Source: Calliopum simillimum | Lineage: Eukaryota; Arthropoda; Insecta; Diptera; Lauxaniidae | Length of the DNA stretch: 64,000 nt | NCBI GenBank assembly: GCA_951812925.1 | Contig: OX638371.1 | Coordinates: forward strand, 111,995,124 to 112,059,123 | Direction of reading: 5' to 3' | Part shown: one piece after another, positions 46,911 through 57,975 of the stretch | Position numbering within the stretch: the first letter of the stretch is position 1 | Layout of the letters: every line of letters begins with the position of its first letter | Translations under genes and position numbers: made by a program | The notes under the pieces: generated by a model | Database searches by the model: none | Seen by the model: the letters and a program-made list of their open reading frames with translations, nothing else | What the model was told of the DNA's origin: nothing

Positions 46911-47101
46911 CGTGAAAAATAATAATGATGCACACAAGATAAAATTGTTTTGTTGACTGATTTTGACAGCTGTCAAATGTACCTTCAAAATGACATATAT
47001 ATAAAGTTCGAGCTTTCACGATATTTGTTAGTACGGACATCCACCGTCAAATTCCGGTTTTTAAGTTGTACAACCAATACATTTCTCATAATTATAAGGT
47101 A

Positions 47102-48211
47102 CCCTGCTGGCAAACGAACTAGTTTAAGAGTAGTTCATTAACTAGTCATTTATTAACCAGTACTAGTTCGAGTTCAACCCCTTTTACATATAAGAAACTG
47201 TTCTTTTTTGTGTGTTGATGTCCTACGAAATTTTAATTGAACCTTTTTGCATTACTTTTACACCAGTCTGGGACTAGTTGTAGTGCGAAGAAGTCTTTTA
47301 ACGACTAGTAATATTTTTTTTTTTTTTTTTTTGATTTGAGTTTATATTTTCTAAAATAAATTAAAAAACACAAATTATACAGTGCGACAAAATGGAAAAA
47401 AATGTTTGCCTCTGGTGTCTCATAAAGTTTTTCTGATAGTTTATGAAAAATAAAAATATACGTACGTATTTCACCGAATATGTGTATCAGTGATTTTTTC
47501 CATTTTATGGCTCCTCAAAGCTTAAAATTCGCGTTTTATATGAAATTTTGAGATTTTATGAAAAACCATTTGATTATGAAATGTTGCTTGTGTCCTTACC
47601 TTTAATTTAAGCTATTACACTTGAGAATCCGCATGGTAGTTTTTGTTTTATAAGCAAAACCATTTTCAATGTATTTTTTTTTTTTTCATATATTTCGGAA
47701 AGTAAAAAAAAAATAATCACAAAGTCTTCTAATATTGAAATAGTAAAATTTTACAGTTTTGCTTGCTTATAAAATAAGAACTACCTTGCGGATTCTCAAG
47801 TGCTATAGCTTAAATGAAAGGTAAGGACACGAGCAAAATTTCATAATAAGATGGTTTTTTCATAAAATCTCAAAATTTCATATAAAACGCGTATTTTAAG
47901 CTTTGAGGAGCCATAAAATGGAAAAAATCACTGATACACATATTCGGTGAAATACGTATATTTTTATTTTTCATAACCTATCAGAAAAACTTTATGAGAC
48001 CCCAGGGGCATTTTATGTGTTGCACTGTGTTATTCAAAAGCAAAAACGAAATTAATGTTTTGTTTTCGTTACGATACAAATTTATTTGCCCATACAAACT
48101 ACAAACTGGTATCAAACTGGCCCCCACTGCATCCCTTTTTCACTAGTTTTCGGCTAGTACTAACCGTGAACTAGTATATTTTGTAGACTGTCTCATATTT
48201 TTACTGCAGGG
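47102..48211. mobile_element. Candidate element ending in CCCTGC, with a hairpin nested inside
   Basis: CCCTGCTGGCAAAC at the left and, inverted, CCCTGCAGTAAAAA at the right, flanked by TA (47100-47101, 48212-48213). Both sides carry ACTAGTTC / AGTACTAG phrases facing each other. The inverted ends are short, so the call is tentative. It starts only 22 bp after the mariner copy ends. Confidence 0.4.
47380..48027. mobile_element. Foldback element ending in CAGTGC
   Basis: 648 bp. The left CAGTGCGACAAAATGG and, inverted, right CAGTGCAACACATAAAATG form the tips. Behind them the arms of about 290 bp pair closely, for example CATTTTATGGCTCCTCAAAG against CTTTGAGGAGCCATAAAATG. The left flank is TA; the right flank is TG, so the target duplication is not proven. 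Tc1-type MITE ends often read TACAGTG. Non-coding. Confidence 0.65.
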
Positions 48212-48654
48212 TAAGAATTCTTTTCATTAAATTGTCTCAATAGTCTCCTTATAAAACTTTATGTATCTGAGCAGTTAAAAGCAGCCTGTATAGAATGAAT
48301 GCTGCTCATTAGCAATCAACGATTATTGTAGATATTCATGAGGTGACGAGAAGTAATAAGAATAATTGAGAATGATATACCATCAAGCGATTGCCAGATA
48401 CGATAAGATGTTTGTGCAGTACGAAGCGAATGCTTCGTGAAAACGAGTAGAAAAATAAACAAAAGCAACAAGCAGATGCAGCAAGGCGAATTCCATATAC
48501 AAAGCTGAAATTGGTGAGGCTTAGTTCCATGGGATGATTCGTAAAGCTATTCCGAAAACGAAAAAGAGAGGTTTTTTGAATGAAAGATAGAATTATGAAA
48601 ATTATGAGAGACGAGCGCGTTTTCAATATTAGCTTTGCTTCTTTGTTTCCGAAT
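48212..48654. other. Unique stretch, no gene seen
   Basis: A 96-codon frame on the minus strand (48336-48626) has no recognisable motif and is not called. Confidence 0.35.
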
Positions 48655-50075
48655 TACTAATGTTCAAAATAAAATCATGCCGACACCATCTCAAAAGTTT
48701 GAAGGATTGTTAAAAATTATGTCCGCATAGTTTTTATTCGTTCCGAGAAGAACCAATTTAAAATTTTTTGCCTTCTAAAGAACTAGTTCGGGAAAATAAG
48801 ATATTTTTTGTTCATAACTTTATTTCTTTTGTGAAGGCCCACGTAACCTACATAGCATGTTCTAAAAGCCAGTCAAACCGGTTCTTCATGTAAATATGCA
48901 CTTAACAACAGCATACAAATATCTGCTTAACAACAGCGTGGTCAGAGCATGTGGTTAGAAAACCGTCAAACCGGTTTTTGCATCATTAGAACAGCAGAGA
49001 ATACCGTTACAGCAGTAAAAAAGCAAGCGCAACCGGTCATTCGGAATCAGTCCTTTGTGAGCGAGAGCTCAGTCTTTGATAAGCGGACAACTATTAGTGA
49101 AAGTACCACAGAACATAAAGTAAGGTACAGGATCACAGTGCTAGTGTAGTGGCGGACAGCAGTACGAAAGTGTGCTTCAAGACAGTAGCTGGGCAATTAC
49201 TTGCGTAGTGGTATTTAAGATGGTAAAAATAGGTAGCAGTATCGTTAAACCAAGCTTCACAGAAGTTCGTGGAGTCTGTGGGGATCTTGTCTAACGAAAT
49301 AGTTTACATAGCGAAGTCAGGCAGTAGAACCGTTGAACCAAGCTTCACTGGAATTCATGGCCCCAAATAGTCTTATTCGTGCCTATGAGGACCTTGGCAA
49401 ACGAAATTGTTAAAATAACGAAGTCAGACAGTAGAACTGTTGGATCAAGCTTCACAGGAATTCGCTGCCCAAAAAAGTCTTATTTGAGCCTGTGAGGACC
49501 TTGTCAAACGAAGTAGTTAACATAGCGAAGTCAGGCAGTAGAATTGTTGGACCAAGCTTCACAGGAGCTCATGGCCCTAAAAAGTTTTATTCAAGCCAGT
49601 GGGGACCTTGTCAAACGAAGCAGCGAAGTCAGAAAGTAGAACTGTTGGACCAAGCTTCACAGGAATTCGTGGCCCCAGAAAGCCTCACTTTTATTATTTT
49701 TCGAGAAGTGGTCCAACAAAAAAAAATTTTCAAATTTTCAAAAATTCTAAAAAAATTTACACAGACATATTTTAAGGACAATTCTAAGCATTTTTTGACT
49801 TTTGCACTTTTTTCGTAAGATGCCTTTGCTTTTGAGTAAAATATCATTTTTCCAACCACGTAATTGAAAATCGTAAAAACAATCGATTTTTTGCAAGAAC
49901 ATAGTCCATATTTTTTAAGCAAATTTGGGTATCCATTATGTGAAGAAATAAAATTTTTTTTGTCAAAATGGGCCTTTAGGAGAAACAAAATCGCTCCATT
50001 GGTTTTTCTCGGAGCAAAAAAAAAAATGATACAGATATCGGGATGAATCTTTACTTCGACTCTTTCTAATGTATA
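48655..50075. repeat. Two inverted R1 arms around a minisatellite
   Basis: R1 landmarks run forward at 48665-48835 (CCATCTCAAAAGTTTGAAGG, CCGAGAAGAACCAATTT). They run in reverse at 49690-50075 (inverse of GATTCATCCCGATATCTG, CCGAGAAAAACCAATGGAGC, CCAACCACGTAATTG and the M1 module). The arms are diverged and unequal, so this is either one old foldback or two separate R1 insertions. Confidence 0.5.
49240..49690 (+). repeat. Minisatellite, period about 88-107 bp, five units
   Basis: AAGCTTCAC recurs at 49252, 49340, 49447, 49554 and 49652 with surrounding GTGAGGACCTTGTCAAACGA, AGCGAAGTCAGGCAGTAGAA and GAATTC..GGCCC. Units differ by deletions. The 108-codon frame across it is broken in most units, so I do not read it as coding. 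Confidence 0.8.
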
Positions 50076-51595
50076 CTTACTTACATAAATATGCTGCAAA
50101 TTCGATTTAAAATATGTGATTTTCTCAAATGTAAATATTTTGAAGGCAAAACATGGATTTTTCAAATGGAAACCTGCCAAAACCAAAGCAATTTTTTTGC
50201 TTTTTTAGCACATGCCAACCCCTTAAGCTAATAGCAGACTATTATTACCCCGCTAAATCCATTCACTATATCTAACAAATAATATTAATAATATACTCCA
50301 GTTGACCTATAATATCTATTGTATTTATAAAAAGACGACACTATAGAAAATGTAATTTGCTGCAGCTCGGCATTTTTGGCTGAGATTTTTAGCTGCTTCT
50401 TCATCCGTCTTAACAAAGTTTGTTTTTGTTATCATATCGGAGTTCTTTGATCGTAAATTAAGCAGCAGAACTTGTTTAAAATTTACAAAGTTTTTGACAA
50501 AGTTTCAACTGTCACAAGAAAGTTTTCATTTCAGTTCTTTAGTGTCGTCGGTATGCAGCCATCACCTGTTGGGAAATTTCTAAATTTTTGGATTAGTGAA
50601 AGCTCCTCGCGCAGCACACATGGTACATAACATGAAAAGATAATGAATTGTAGAGATTCCGAAATTTTCAAATGATGATCATGGCGAGAGATAAGTTCAT
50701 TATATTCATTTTAAGTAACTCAAATGTCACCGCTAATGAGAATGCATGTGAAATGTAAACGTATGATATTTTATTTCATATAATTTTACCAATGATATGT
50801 AAAATGTAATTTATTATCTGAAAAAAAAAGAAAACTATAGAGTTTCAGCCATTTGTTACTAATGTTATTTGTTTTCAATTTATTAACGTCAGACGTGTGC
50901 ATTTCCAACGTATGGATTTCTTAGTTATTTAGCTAATTTATTAAATATAATTATAGTCTTTGCAAGAGAGTGTTCTGGGTGCTATTAATAAATGTTTATC
51001 TTTAAATTATAAATCGTTAAAATAATGATCGTGACTTGTTGTTGTACTCAGTTTAAGTACAAAGCACCAGTTTTTTTTTTTTATTTTTAATTAAACTTTT
51101 TTTTTTTTCCTGTTTAATTGCTGTAATTTGCGGTAAAACATAAATCGTGGTGGAATTCGATGATGTTTTGTGAAAAATTTTCTATTAAAACGGTCGTAAA
51201 ATTATTAACGCAAGTTTACTTAAATATCGTGCTTCATATGAAATTAATATGCAATTTTTTTTTAATATTCCATAAAAAATTTTATTAATTTGATACTACA
51301 TTACTCAAAATTGACGTTGTGTTTACTTGCTAAAGATCATCTACTCGGATTAAACATATTCTCGTCTCTTCGGCTTTGTAAACAATCAAAGCCGCAATGG
51401 TGGGGCTTCAGAAGCCAATAGTAGTAGAAAAGACAATTCATTCCAGCATGTACCTCTTAGCTGTGGGTTTAGAAGTCAATGTCCTTGAATTTAAAAAATA
51501 ATCTTTACAGCCAAGATTTTAAAGCGACTAAAAAATGACTCAGGAACGCCTAAAATTCAATGAAAATGAAGAACAAAATATCACAATACCACTAG
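50076..51595. other. Unique AT-rich stretch, no gene seen
   Basis: No repeats with terminal structure and no frames with motifs were noticed. Confidence 0.4.
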
Positions 51596-51599
51596 CAAA

Positions 51600-51975
51600 C
51601 ATTACTAGGACATTGAGTCTTGGTCTTGGTCTTGGTCTTGATCGTGAAAAACTTTCAAAAGATTGTTGAGTCTTCAAAATTTCCAAACCTTGTTATCATA
51701 AAGCAAGTGAGTTTTTAAGATGACTAATTTGGAATTGGCGGATGGTTTTATGCTTGATAGGGGCATGACACACCTATTAACTATATATTACCAAGACTGA
51801 AAAGAAGTCTTTGTCTTTACGAAACAGTGTTGGTCTTGATGATCATCGTAACCAAGACCAAAACCATGACCAAAGCAGTCTTGATCTTGTTCTTGAAAGT
51901 ATATCAGCGTCTTGGTCTTGCTCTTAGTCTCGAAAAATTTCCAAGTCCATGATAAAGACTCAAGACCAAGATTGT
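51600..51975 (+). repeat. CTTGGT-type degenerate array
   Basis: GTCTTGGTCTTGGTCTTGG opens the block, and TCTTGGTCTTG/CAAGACCAA themes recur in both orientations to about 51975. A short relative lies at 23828-23930. Confidence 0.6.
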
Positions 51976-52129
51976 ATCACTGGCTAACCTCTAACACTGG
52001 TCAGGCAATATCCCAGCCGAAACATTCAAATTAAGTGAATATCGTTCACTCGTAAAATTCGATAAAGTACTTGAAAGCCTTATTCTTTGTCTTAAAAACC
52101 TTACTTAAATTTTGTCGATATTTTTTTTT

Positions 52130-52290
52130 TTTTTTTCTTTGAGTAATTTTTGAAAAGATTTAAAAAAATTTCAAAAAAAATTCACACGTATTTTATGAAC
52201 GATTCTAAGCATTTTATGCCTTGTACACTTTTTCGTAAGATGCCTCACTCCTGCCGGGTGTTCAAAAGCGAAAAAAGCTCATCTAGCGAC
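52130..52290 (-). repeat. R1/M1 module, isolated copy
   Basis: The inverse of AGGCATCTTACGAAAAAGTG, GGCATAAAATGCTTAGAATC and ATACGTGTGAATTTTTTT, in the same order as in R1 copies a and e. Confidence 0.6.
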
Positions 52291-52699
52291 CAAATCTCAT
52301 CTTGAGGCATACATCATTTCAAAGCTTATAATTTATGCTTTAACGTAATGTACTTTAAAAAAAATTTAAGGGGGGTTTTTTAAAAGAAAATTCAAAAGTA
52401 AAAAATTTTAAACAATTTTGGTGAAAAAAAAATTTTTGTCATCAAGTAATATTATTTTATAAAAAGAACACTTAAAAATTAATTGGACCAGTTACCAATA
52501 TATATCAATTTACATACTTTGGTGTAAGCTTTACATTTTTGAAAAAACACCCTTTTCATGAAAATGACTGAAAACGCCAAATTCAACAATAAATAAAAAA
52601 AATTTTAACAATAAATGATATTACAAAATTTATGATCATAGGTTTTTGGGTACGGCGAGTGTTTCTGCATCATTAGTTTTTTCGATTTTTTTTTTTATT

Positions 52700-54010
52700 T
52701 TTCACCCAAGGGGATGCCGGAACCAACATTTTTTTTTCTTTTTTTTTTTTGTGTTTTCTACGCGTTTCATGACTTTTTACAACATTTTAGTAGAAAAAAA
52801 AATTTTCACCCAAGGGTCCCCCCTAGGCACGGTGCTCTTGAACAGTCGATAGGTTTTTTGAATATGTGGAGAAAATCTGTGAATGGGGTTTCATTTGTAT
52901 TAGTTTAGTGGTCTGAAAAATGCAAACTCCAAAATCGTAGCTGATCATCCCCGCGAAATATCGCAAAAATACATATCCCGTATAAAATAAAAAAAATTCA
53001 GAAAAAAAAAAACGCAACAAACATATATAAAAATAGTTATTTTTAATGTATTTTGCAATGCCGAATCCGGCCTTAGAATTGCTTTATCTTATACAGTTTT
53101 TGAGATATCTTGGCCTAAACGAGGAAAAAAAGCCGACGCTATGTTTTATTGTTGTGTTTTGGAGCTATATAACAGGACGTATATCCGTAAAATCTGATGC
53201 AGAAATAGAAAGCTTTAATCAATCTTCCAAACCTAATTCAAATAATGTCGATATCTTTATTTTTCTCGGAGATATCCTAACCTAAAAAGTTAATAAAGTG
53301 CAAAAAAGCTGTTTTTTCATTATTTCAGTCTACGATATTTCAGAGAAAAATTAAGCTATTGACATAATTGAAATGCGGTTTGAAAGGAAAAGATTGGAAC
53401 TTTCAGATAATGTATCGAATTTTGCGTATGAATGTTCTATATTCTAGTTATATAGCTTCAAAATATAGCAAAAACGGTATTTTTTCCTTAGGCTACGATA
53501 TCTCAAAAATCGTATAAGATATAGCAATTTTAAGGCCGGATTCAGATTCAACATTGCAAAATACATTAAATATAACTATTTTCATATATGTTTGTTGCGT
53601 TTTTTTCCGATTTTTTTTTTTTTTTTTTTGATATGGGATATGTATTTTTCCGATATTACGCGGGAATGATCAGCTACGATTTCGAGGTTTGCATTTTCCA
53701 GACCACTAAGCTAATACAAATGAAACCCCATTCACAGATTTTCTCAACATAGCCAAAAAACCTATCGACTGTTCAAGAGCACCGTGTAGGATGTCGTATC
53801 CAAAAATGTAAAAAAAAAAAATTTTCTTTTTTTCTGCGCGTTTCTTGACTTTTTACGAAGTTTCAGTTGAAAAAATATTTTCACCCAAGGAGTTCCCCTC
53901 GGATGCCGAAACCAAAAATTAAAAAAAAAAAAATTTCGTTTTTTCTACACGTTTTATGACTTTTTACGACATTTTAGTTAAAAAAAATTTTACCCAAGGG
54001 TCCCCTCTTG
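52700..54010 (+). repeat. Tandem array of about 105-115 bp units, split by a hairpin
   Basis: The unit GATGCCG.AACCAAMATT.., TTTTCTACRCGTTTYATGACT, TTTTTACRACATTTTAGT, TTTTCACCCAAGGGTCCCC occurs once left of the hairpin (about 52711-52827) and twice right of it (53791-53898 and 53899-54010). A partial unit precedes it. Removing the hairpin and one TAGG joins the flanks into a continuous array, so the array came first. Confidence 0.75.
52828..53786. mobile_element. CAC-ended foldback element, target duplication TAGG
   Basis: 959 bp. Ends CACGGTGCTCTTGAACAGTC and the perfect inverse. It is flanked directly by TAGG at 52824-52827 and 53787-53790. The arms of about 300 bp pair well (TCTGTGAATGGGGTTTCATT, GCAACAAACATATATRAAAA). 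The centre, about 53130-53490, has further weaker pairing (GAGATATC). The direct 4-bp repeat and CAC ends fit the Chapaev side of the CACTA/Chapaev group. A 79-codon frame inside is not supported as coding. Confidence 0.8.
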
Positions 54011-54039
54011 GATAATTCGTTCTTTTTGTGCTTCCAAAA

Positions 54040-54180
54040 GAACCATATTTGGTATATGTATTAAGAGTTTCGGCATAAATAATGTCCAAGGAAAAGTGGG
54101 CGGTACCATGCCCTTAAAAAATGTCATATCTTTGAAACTATTTAACCCACATACTTAGATGAGACAATGTAGAAGAGAAG
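54040..54180 (+). repeat. R2-type GGTACCATGCCC subrepeat
   Basis: CATATTTGGTATATGTATTA, AGTGGGCGGTACCATGCCC and TGTCATATCTTTGAAACTAT match the subrepeat theme of R2 and of the Transib-like hairpin arms. Single copy here. Confidence 0.5.
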
Positions 54181-54684
54181 GTGCAGCTACGCACACTGGG
54201 AAATGCTAGTTATACGTACAAAATTACACTGCAAAGCATGCATTGAAATAAGCTGCAGTAATGCCCTATTTCTGCAGAAATAACTTCAAATTTGCAGTAA
54301 TAACTACAGAATATTGTAAAAAATTGTAATAATAATTTTCACCCAAATTCATATTACTTTGTTTTGCGTTAATCGTTGAAACTAAATACTCATTTTTTTT
54401 CGCATACACGTATAACCGTCGTTTTGGTTGTCTAACCTCAATAATCTGGGCTAAAATGTAGTACTCGACAGCTCTACCTTAAACTTATTTTTATAAATGC
54501 AAGAGTAATGGAAAATAGCGAAGATGAAGATGCATTCGAAGAAAATTTCACTATAAATTTTCTATTTTAAATTGAATCATTGCCATGATATCTGTTATTC
54601 AATATTAATTTTTATTTAGTATTAATCACTTGAATAGCCATTAAAAAAATTTTGCTAAAAAATTGCAAATAAGAACAACTAAAT

Positions 54685-55595
54685 AAGGGTGTAAAATTTG
54701 GCCTGGCCAAACATTAAATACCCTACACTGCAGTATTTTTAAAATTTTGCTCATATGGGAGGTGCTACGTCCTCTTGTCCAAGTTCACCTAGTTTTTGTT
54801 CAGAGATTGCATTTATAGGTTTTAGTGTCTGAGTAAAAAACGTTTTCAGTAAAGTGTTTTGAAGCTCTTGCTTATATAGGAGGTGCCACCCCCTCTTGTC
54901 CGAGTTCCTCCAGTTTTAGCTTAGAGCGTACATTTACAGTCTTTAGTATTTGAGTGAAGTTTGGTTGGATTATCTCAAAAAACTCTTTCCGTATAGCATT
55001 TTGAAACTTTTGCTCATATGGGAGGTGCCACGCCCCCTTTTCCGATTTCACCCAATTTTTTTTGAGAGCATTCATTTATGTTTCTTAGTGTCTGAGTAAA
55101 ATTTGGTTCTAATATCTCATAAAACGCTTTCAGTATAGCGTTTTGAAGCTTTTGCTTATATGGGAGGTGCCACGCCCTCTTGTCCGAATTTGCTCAGTTT
55201 TTTTTCAGAGCTTGCGCTTATAATTCTTAGTAATTGTGCGTATTTTGGTTGCATTGTCGTGAAAAGTTCTCCTAAAATTGCATTTTGAATATATTTTTTG
55301 TATGGGTGGTAGGCGTGTCCGTTGACCGATTTCGCTCATTTTCAATCCCCCCAGCTATCTGTGGCGACGACGGCAGTGTACCAAATTTCATTGAAATATC
55401 TTGCTCAAAAAATGTATTTCAACACACAGCCAGCCAGCCAGCCAGCCAGCCAGACAGACAGACGGACATGGCTATATCGACTCAGGAGGTGACGCTGATC
55501 AAGAATATATATACTTTTCTATATCTGCCACGTCTCCTTCTCTGCGTTACAAACGGAAGGTCAAAGTGAATATACCCTGGGTGTAGGGTATAAAA
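54685..55595 (+). repeat. Repeat R3, long copy with four 142-bp subrepeats
   Basis: Starts TTTGGCCTGGCCAAACATTA and ATACCCTACAC, and ends GTGTAGGGTAT, so the tips are inverted. GGGAGGTGCYACG..CCTCTTGTCC recurs at 54758, 54879, 55021 and 55163 (spacing 121, 142, 142). The tail has CAGCCAGC repeats (about 55428-55455), then CAGACAGACGGACATGGCTA, ATCGACTCAG, CTGATCAAGAATATATATAC. I recognise this as a tail widespread in dipteran interspersed repeats, but I cannot name the family with certainty. Small frames in it are by-products. Confidence 0.75.
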
Positions 55596-57975
55596 AAATT
55601 CTGCAGTAATAATTTTTTCTTATTTCAACCCCTGCTGCAAAGGGCATGTTTGATGAAATGGCCGTACAACATTCTCAACTTTTTTCAATATTTCTATGGT
55701 AGATTTTGTAATTATGTGGTGTGTTCTATCTAACTTATGGAAAAACATTAAGGATCTATATTGTTTTAAAAGGTTTTATCTCGGAGAATCTATTTGAATA
55801 ATTAAAATATTCAATTTAGCTCCACTCTCTAGCTATTTGTTTGTCAATCACTAATTCAATAAGTAAATAACACTTTGCTGTTTCAAATAATCTTCTTATT
55901 CTTTCCTAATTCTAACAGTTTGAGAATGTTATCCAAAATAGGTCATTTCACATACTAACAAAAAACTCATAATTAAAGAAAAAAAAATTCAGAAAATCAA
56001 AAAATTTATGAATGAAATGCGCTCCAACCATCCAGCCAGACGAACTGATTAAAAAGATAAATCGAACGCAATTCATTATTTGTACAATGAAGCAAAAAAA
56101 AAAGAAAAAAATTAGTCACAACAACAATCACAACAAAATTAACGTTAAATTCTGATTTGAAATCCGATTTGGTTTGAAAATTAATTTGCGGCAATCAGTC
56201 AAAAATTCACAAAATGAAACAATTAAGCGAAAAAGTATTTAAACGCGATATACCCCTGCAAACAGTTGGACAGCTTGACTTGTTCGGTTGCAGTTTAACA
56301 ACGGTGGCGCGCGGCAGCCAACAGGTCTAATGTTTACGCATGCGCCTGGTTGTTCGTTCATTTGTTCGTTTGTTTGTTTTGGTAATGAAGCTCATTTCCG
56401 TTTTGGTTGTGTGTTTTATTGTTGTGCTGCATGATTAAGCGCATGCGCCGTTTTATATGCAAAAATAAAGAGATACAAAATTATTCAAAAGCACAAAATT
56501 AATATTTAACTGCAGCTTTAATTGGCTGTTAAGCGCAGCGAAAACCCATAAGATAAAATTTCTGTGAAAAAAAAAAGAAACTCAAAAATTTTGCAAGAAT
56601 TTCATATGTGGGTGAACAGCATTTTGGCGCTAAAAAAAATCAGCGATTTAAAACTAAAGAAGAAAAATGGTATTTATTTAAATTTAAAAAAAAAATTTAA
56701 GTTTTTTTTCAAAACAAAAATATCTTTATTTGTCTTAATTAACATTAAATTTGTATTAATTAAAAAATACTATCAAGCATTTTTGCTCGAAACTTACCTT
56801 TCTCAATTTTGTCAAATATTAATGATATACTCTTTGAATATTTTGAAAGCAAAAGGTGTAAAGTATTTGAATTGAAAATACAAGCCGGTAACTGTCACAG
56901 TTCATTTGTCATTCGTCACGTTTGTTCATTCGTTCTCATGACTTCATATTCATAAAAATTCAACAGTTTGGTTTACATTTTTAATATTTCTTTTATTTAT
57001 TTATATCTTTTAATATTTTGATTATTTTCATTCATTAAAAACGGCGTTTTTTTTTTTTGCTGCGTAATGAATATTTTAACACTTAATCCAACATTTTTTT
57101 GTTTTTGTTTTTGTTGTTGCAAATGTTTTGTTTAGTTTATTTAATTTTTTTTTTTTTTTTATTTTTCTCCACTGAAGTATTTTACATTAATTAATAAATT
57201 AACACATATAAGGCATAATTGATTATTTATAAAGAAATAACAAGAGAATACAAGAAAATTAATTAATTTAACTCATTCATAACAAGAAATGGTTAAACCA
57301 ATCCATCAGTTAAATTTATGCGTTCGCAAAGAAAGAGAACGCGCAAAGTTACCATTCATAAAAACGCTTCATGAGAATTGAACGCCACCGTCCAGACTTC
57401 CGATTTAATTTAATTTAGTGGTTAATTGTTCTAACATCACTACCGGAAATAATCTGTGGGTTAAAGTTTGCATAGAGTAGCTTTGTTTCTAATGAAGTAT
57501 ATTTATATGTGGTGCCCTGTGTGTAAGCTATATCACCTAAGAACTCAAACTAAAAAATTATTTTTTGTAGCAACTAGCTCAGATTATTTTTTTTTTTGTT
57601 TCAAAAAGTATTTAGCATGGACCGGGAAATGAAATGGTAATTTTTTTTTTCCACCAAAATTAGTTCAATTTAAATTTATCACTCCAAAATTTTTCATTCA
57701 TGATTGAAAATCTTTATATTAATTCAAATAAATAAATAGAAATTTAAGCAACTTCTCCTCTCCTCTAAGAAATTTATAAAAAATACAAGCGCACTCTCCA
57801 CATATCTAAAAACTATATACCAGAAAAAAATTGGAGTAATCGATATTCAAAAGTTAGAAACAATATAGTGACTCCGTGCAAGTCGTTTTTTAGTATTTTC
57901 AGCAATAGAAAGAAGCAACGCATCTTACGAAAACGGTATATTAGACTTAAAATGCTTAGAATTATTCCAAGAATA
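55596..57975. other. Mostly unique stretch
   Basis: GC-richer at 56230-56460, where TATTTAAACGCG is followed by GACTTGTTCGGTTGCAGTTT. The spacing is wrong for a clear TATA-initiator pair. The 103-codon frame at 56564-56875 is Lys/Phe/Leu-rich, runs through poly-A tracts and looks fortuitous. A short M1-like phrase occurs at 57920-57965. Confidence 0.35.

Larger units (their letters stand above)
44904..47077 (-). mobile_element. Second mariner, internally deleted and split by foldback B
   Basis: Outer ends are TTGGGTGTACAA at 44904 and TTGTACAACCAA at 47066-47077, with TA at 44902-44903 and 47078-47079. Only the first 12 bases lie left of foldback B; the rest resumes at 46354 with GTGTACAACTTAAAAACCGG. 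Leaving out the foldback and one copy of its 8-bp duplication, the element is 728 bp, 559 bp shorter than the 31584-32870 copy. Confidence 0.9.

Noticed and set aside
49492..50186. Frames of 108 and 185 codons
   Set aside because: They lie on a minisatellite and on repeat R1; units are frame-broken relative to each other.
55428..55460. A telomere-like or coding repeat in the CAGC run
   Set aside because: It is the microsatellite part of a common dipteran repeat tail inside R3.
56230..56300. A TATA-box promoter (TATTTAAA) with initiator
   Set aside because: The initiator-like sequence is about 45 bp downstream rather than about 30, and no exon follows.
56564..56875. 103-codon Lys/Phe/Leu-rich frame
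   Set aside because: AT-rich composition gives Lys/Phe/Leu/Ile/Asn codons by default; no motif and no homologous copy.
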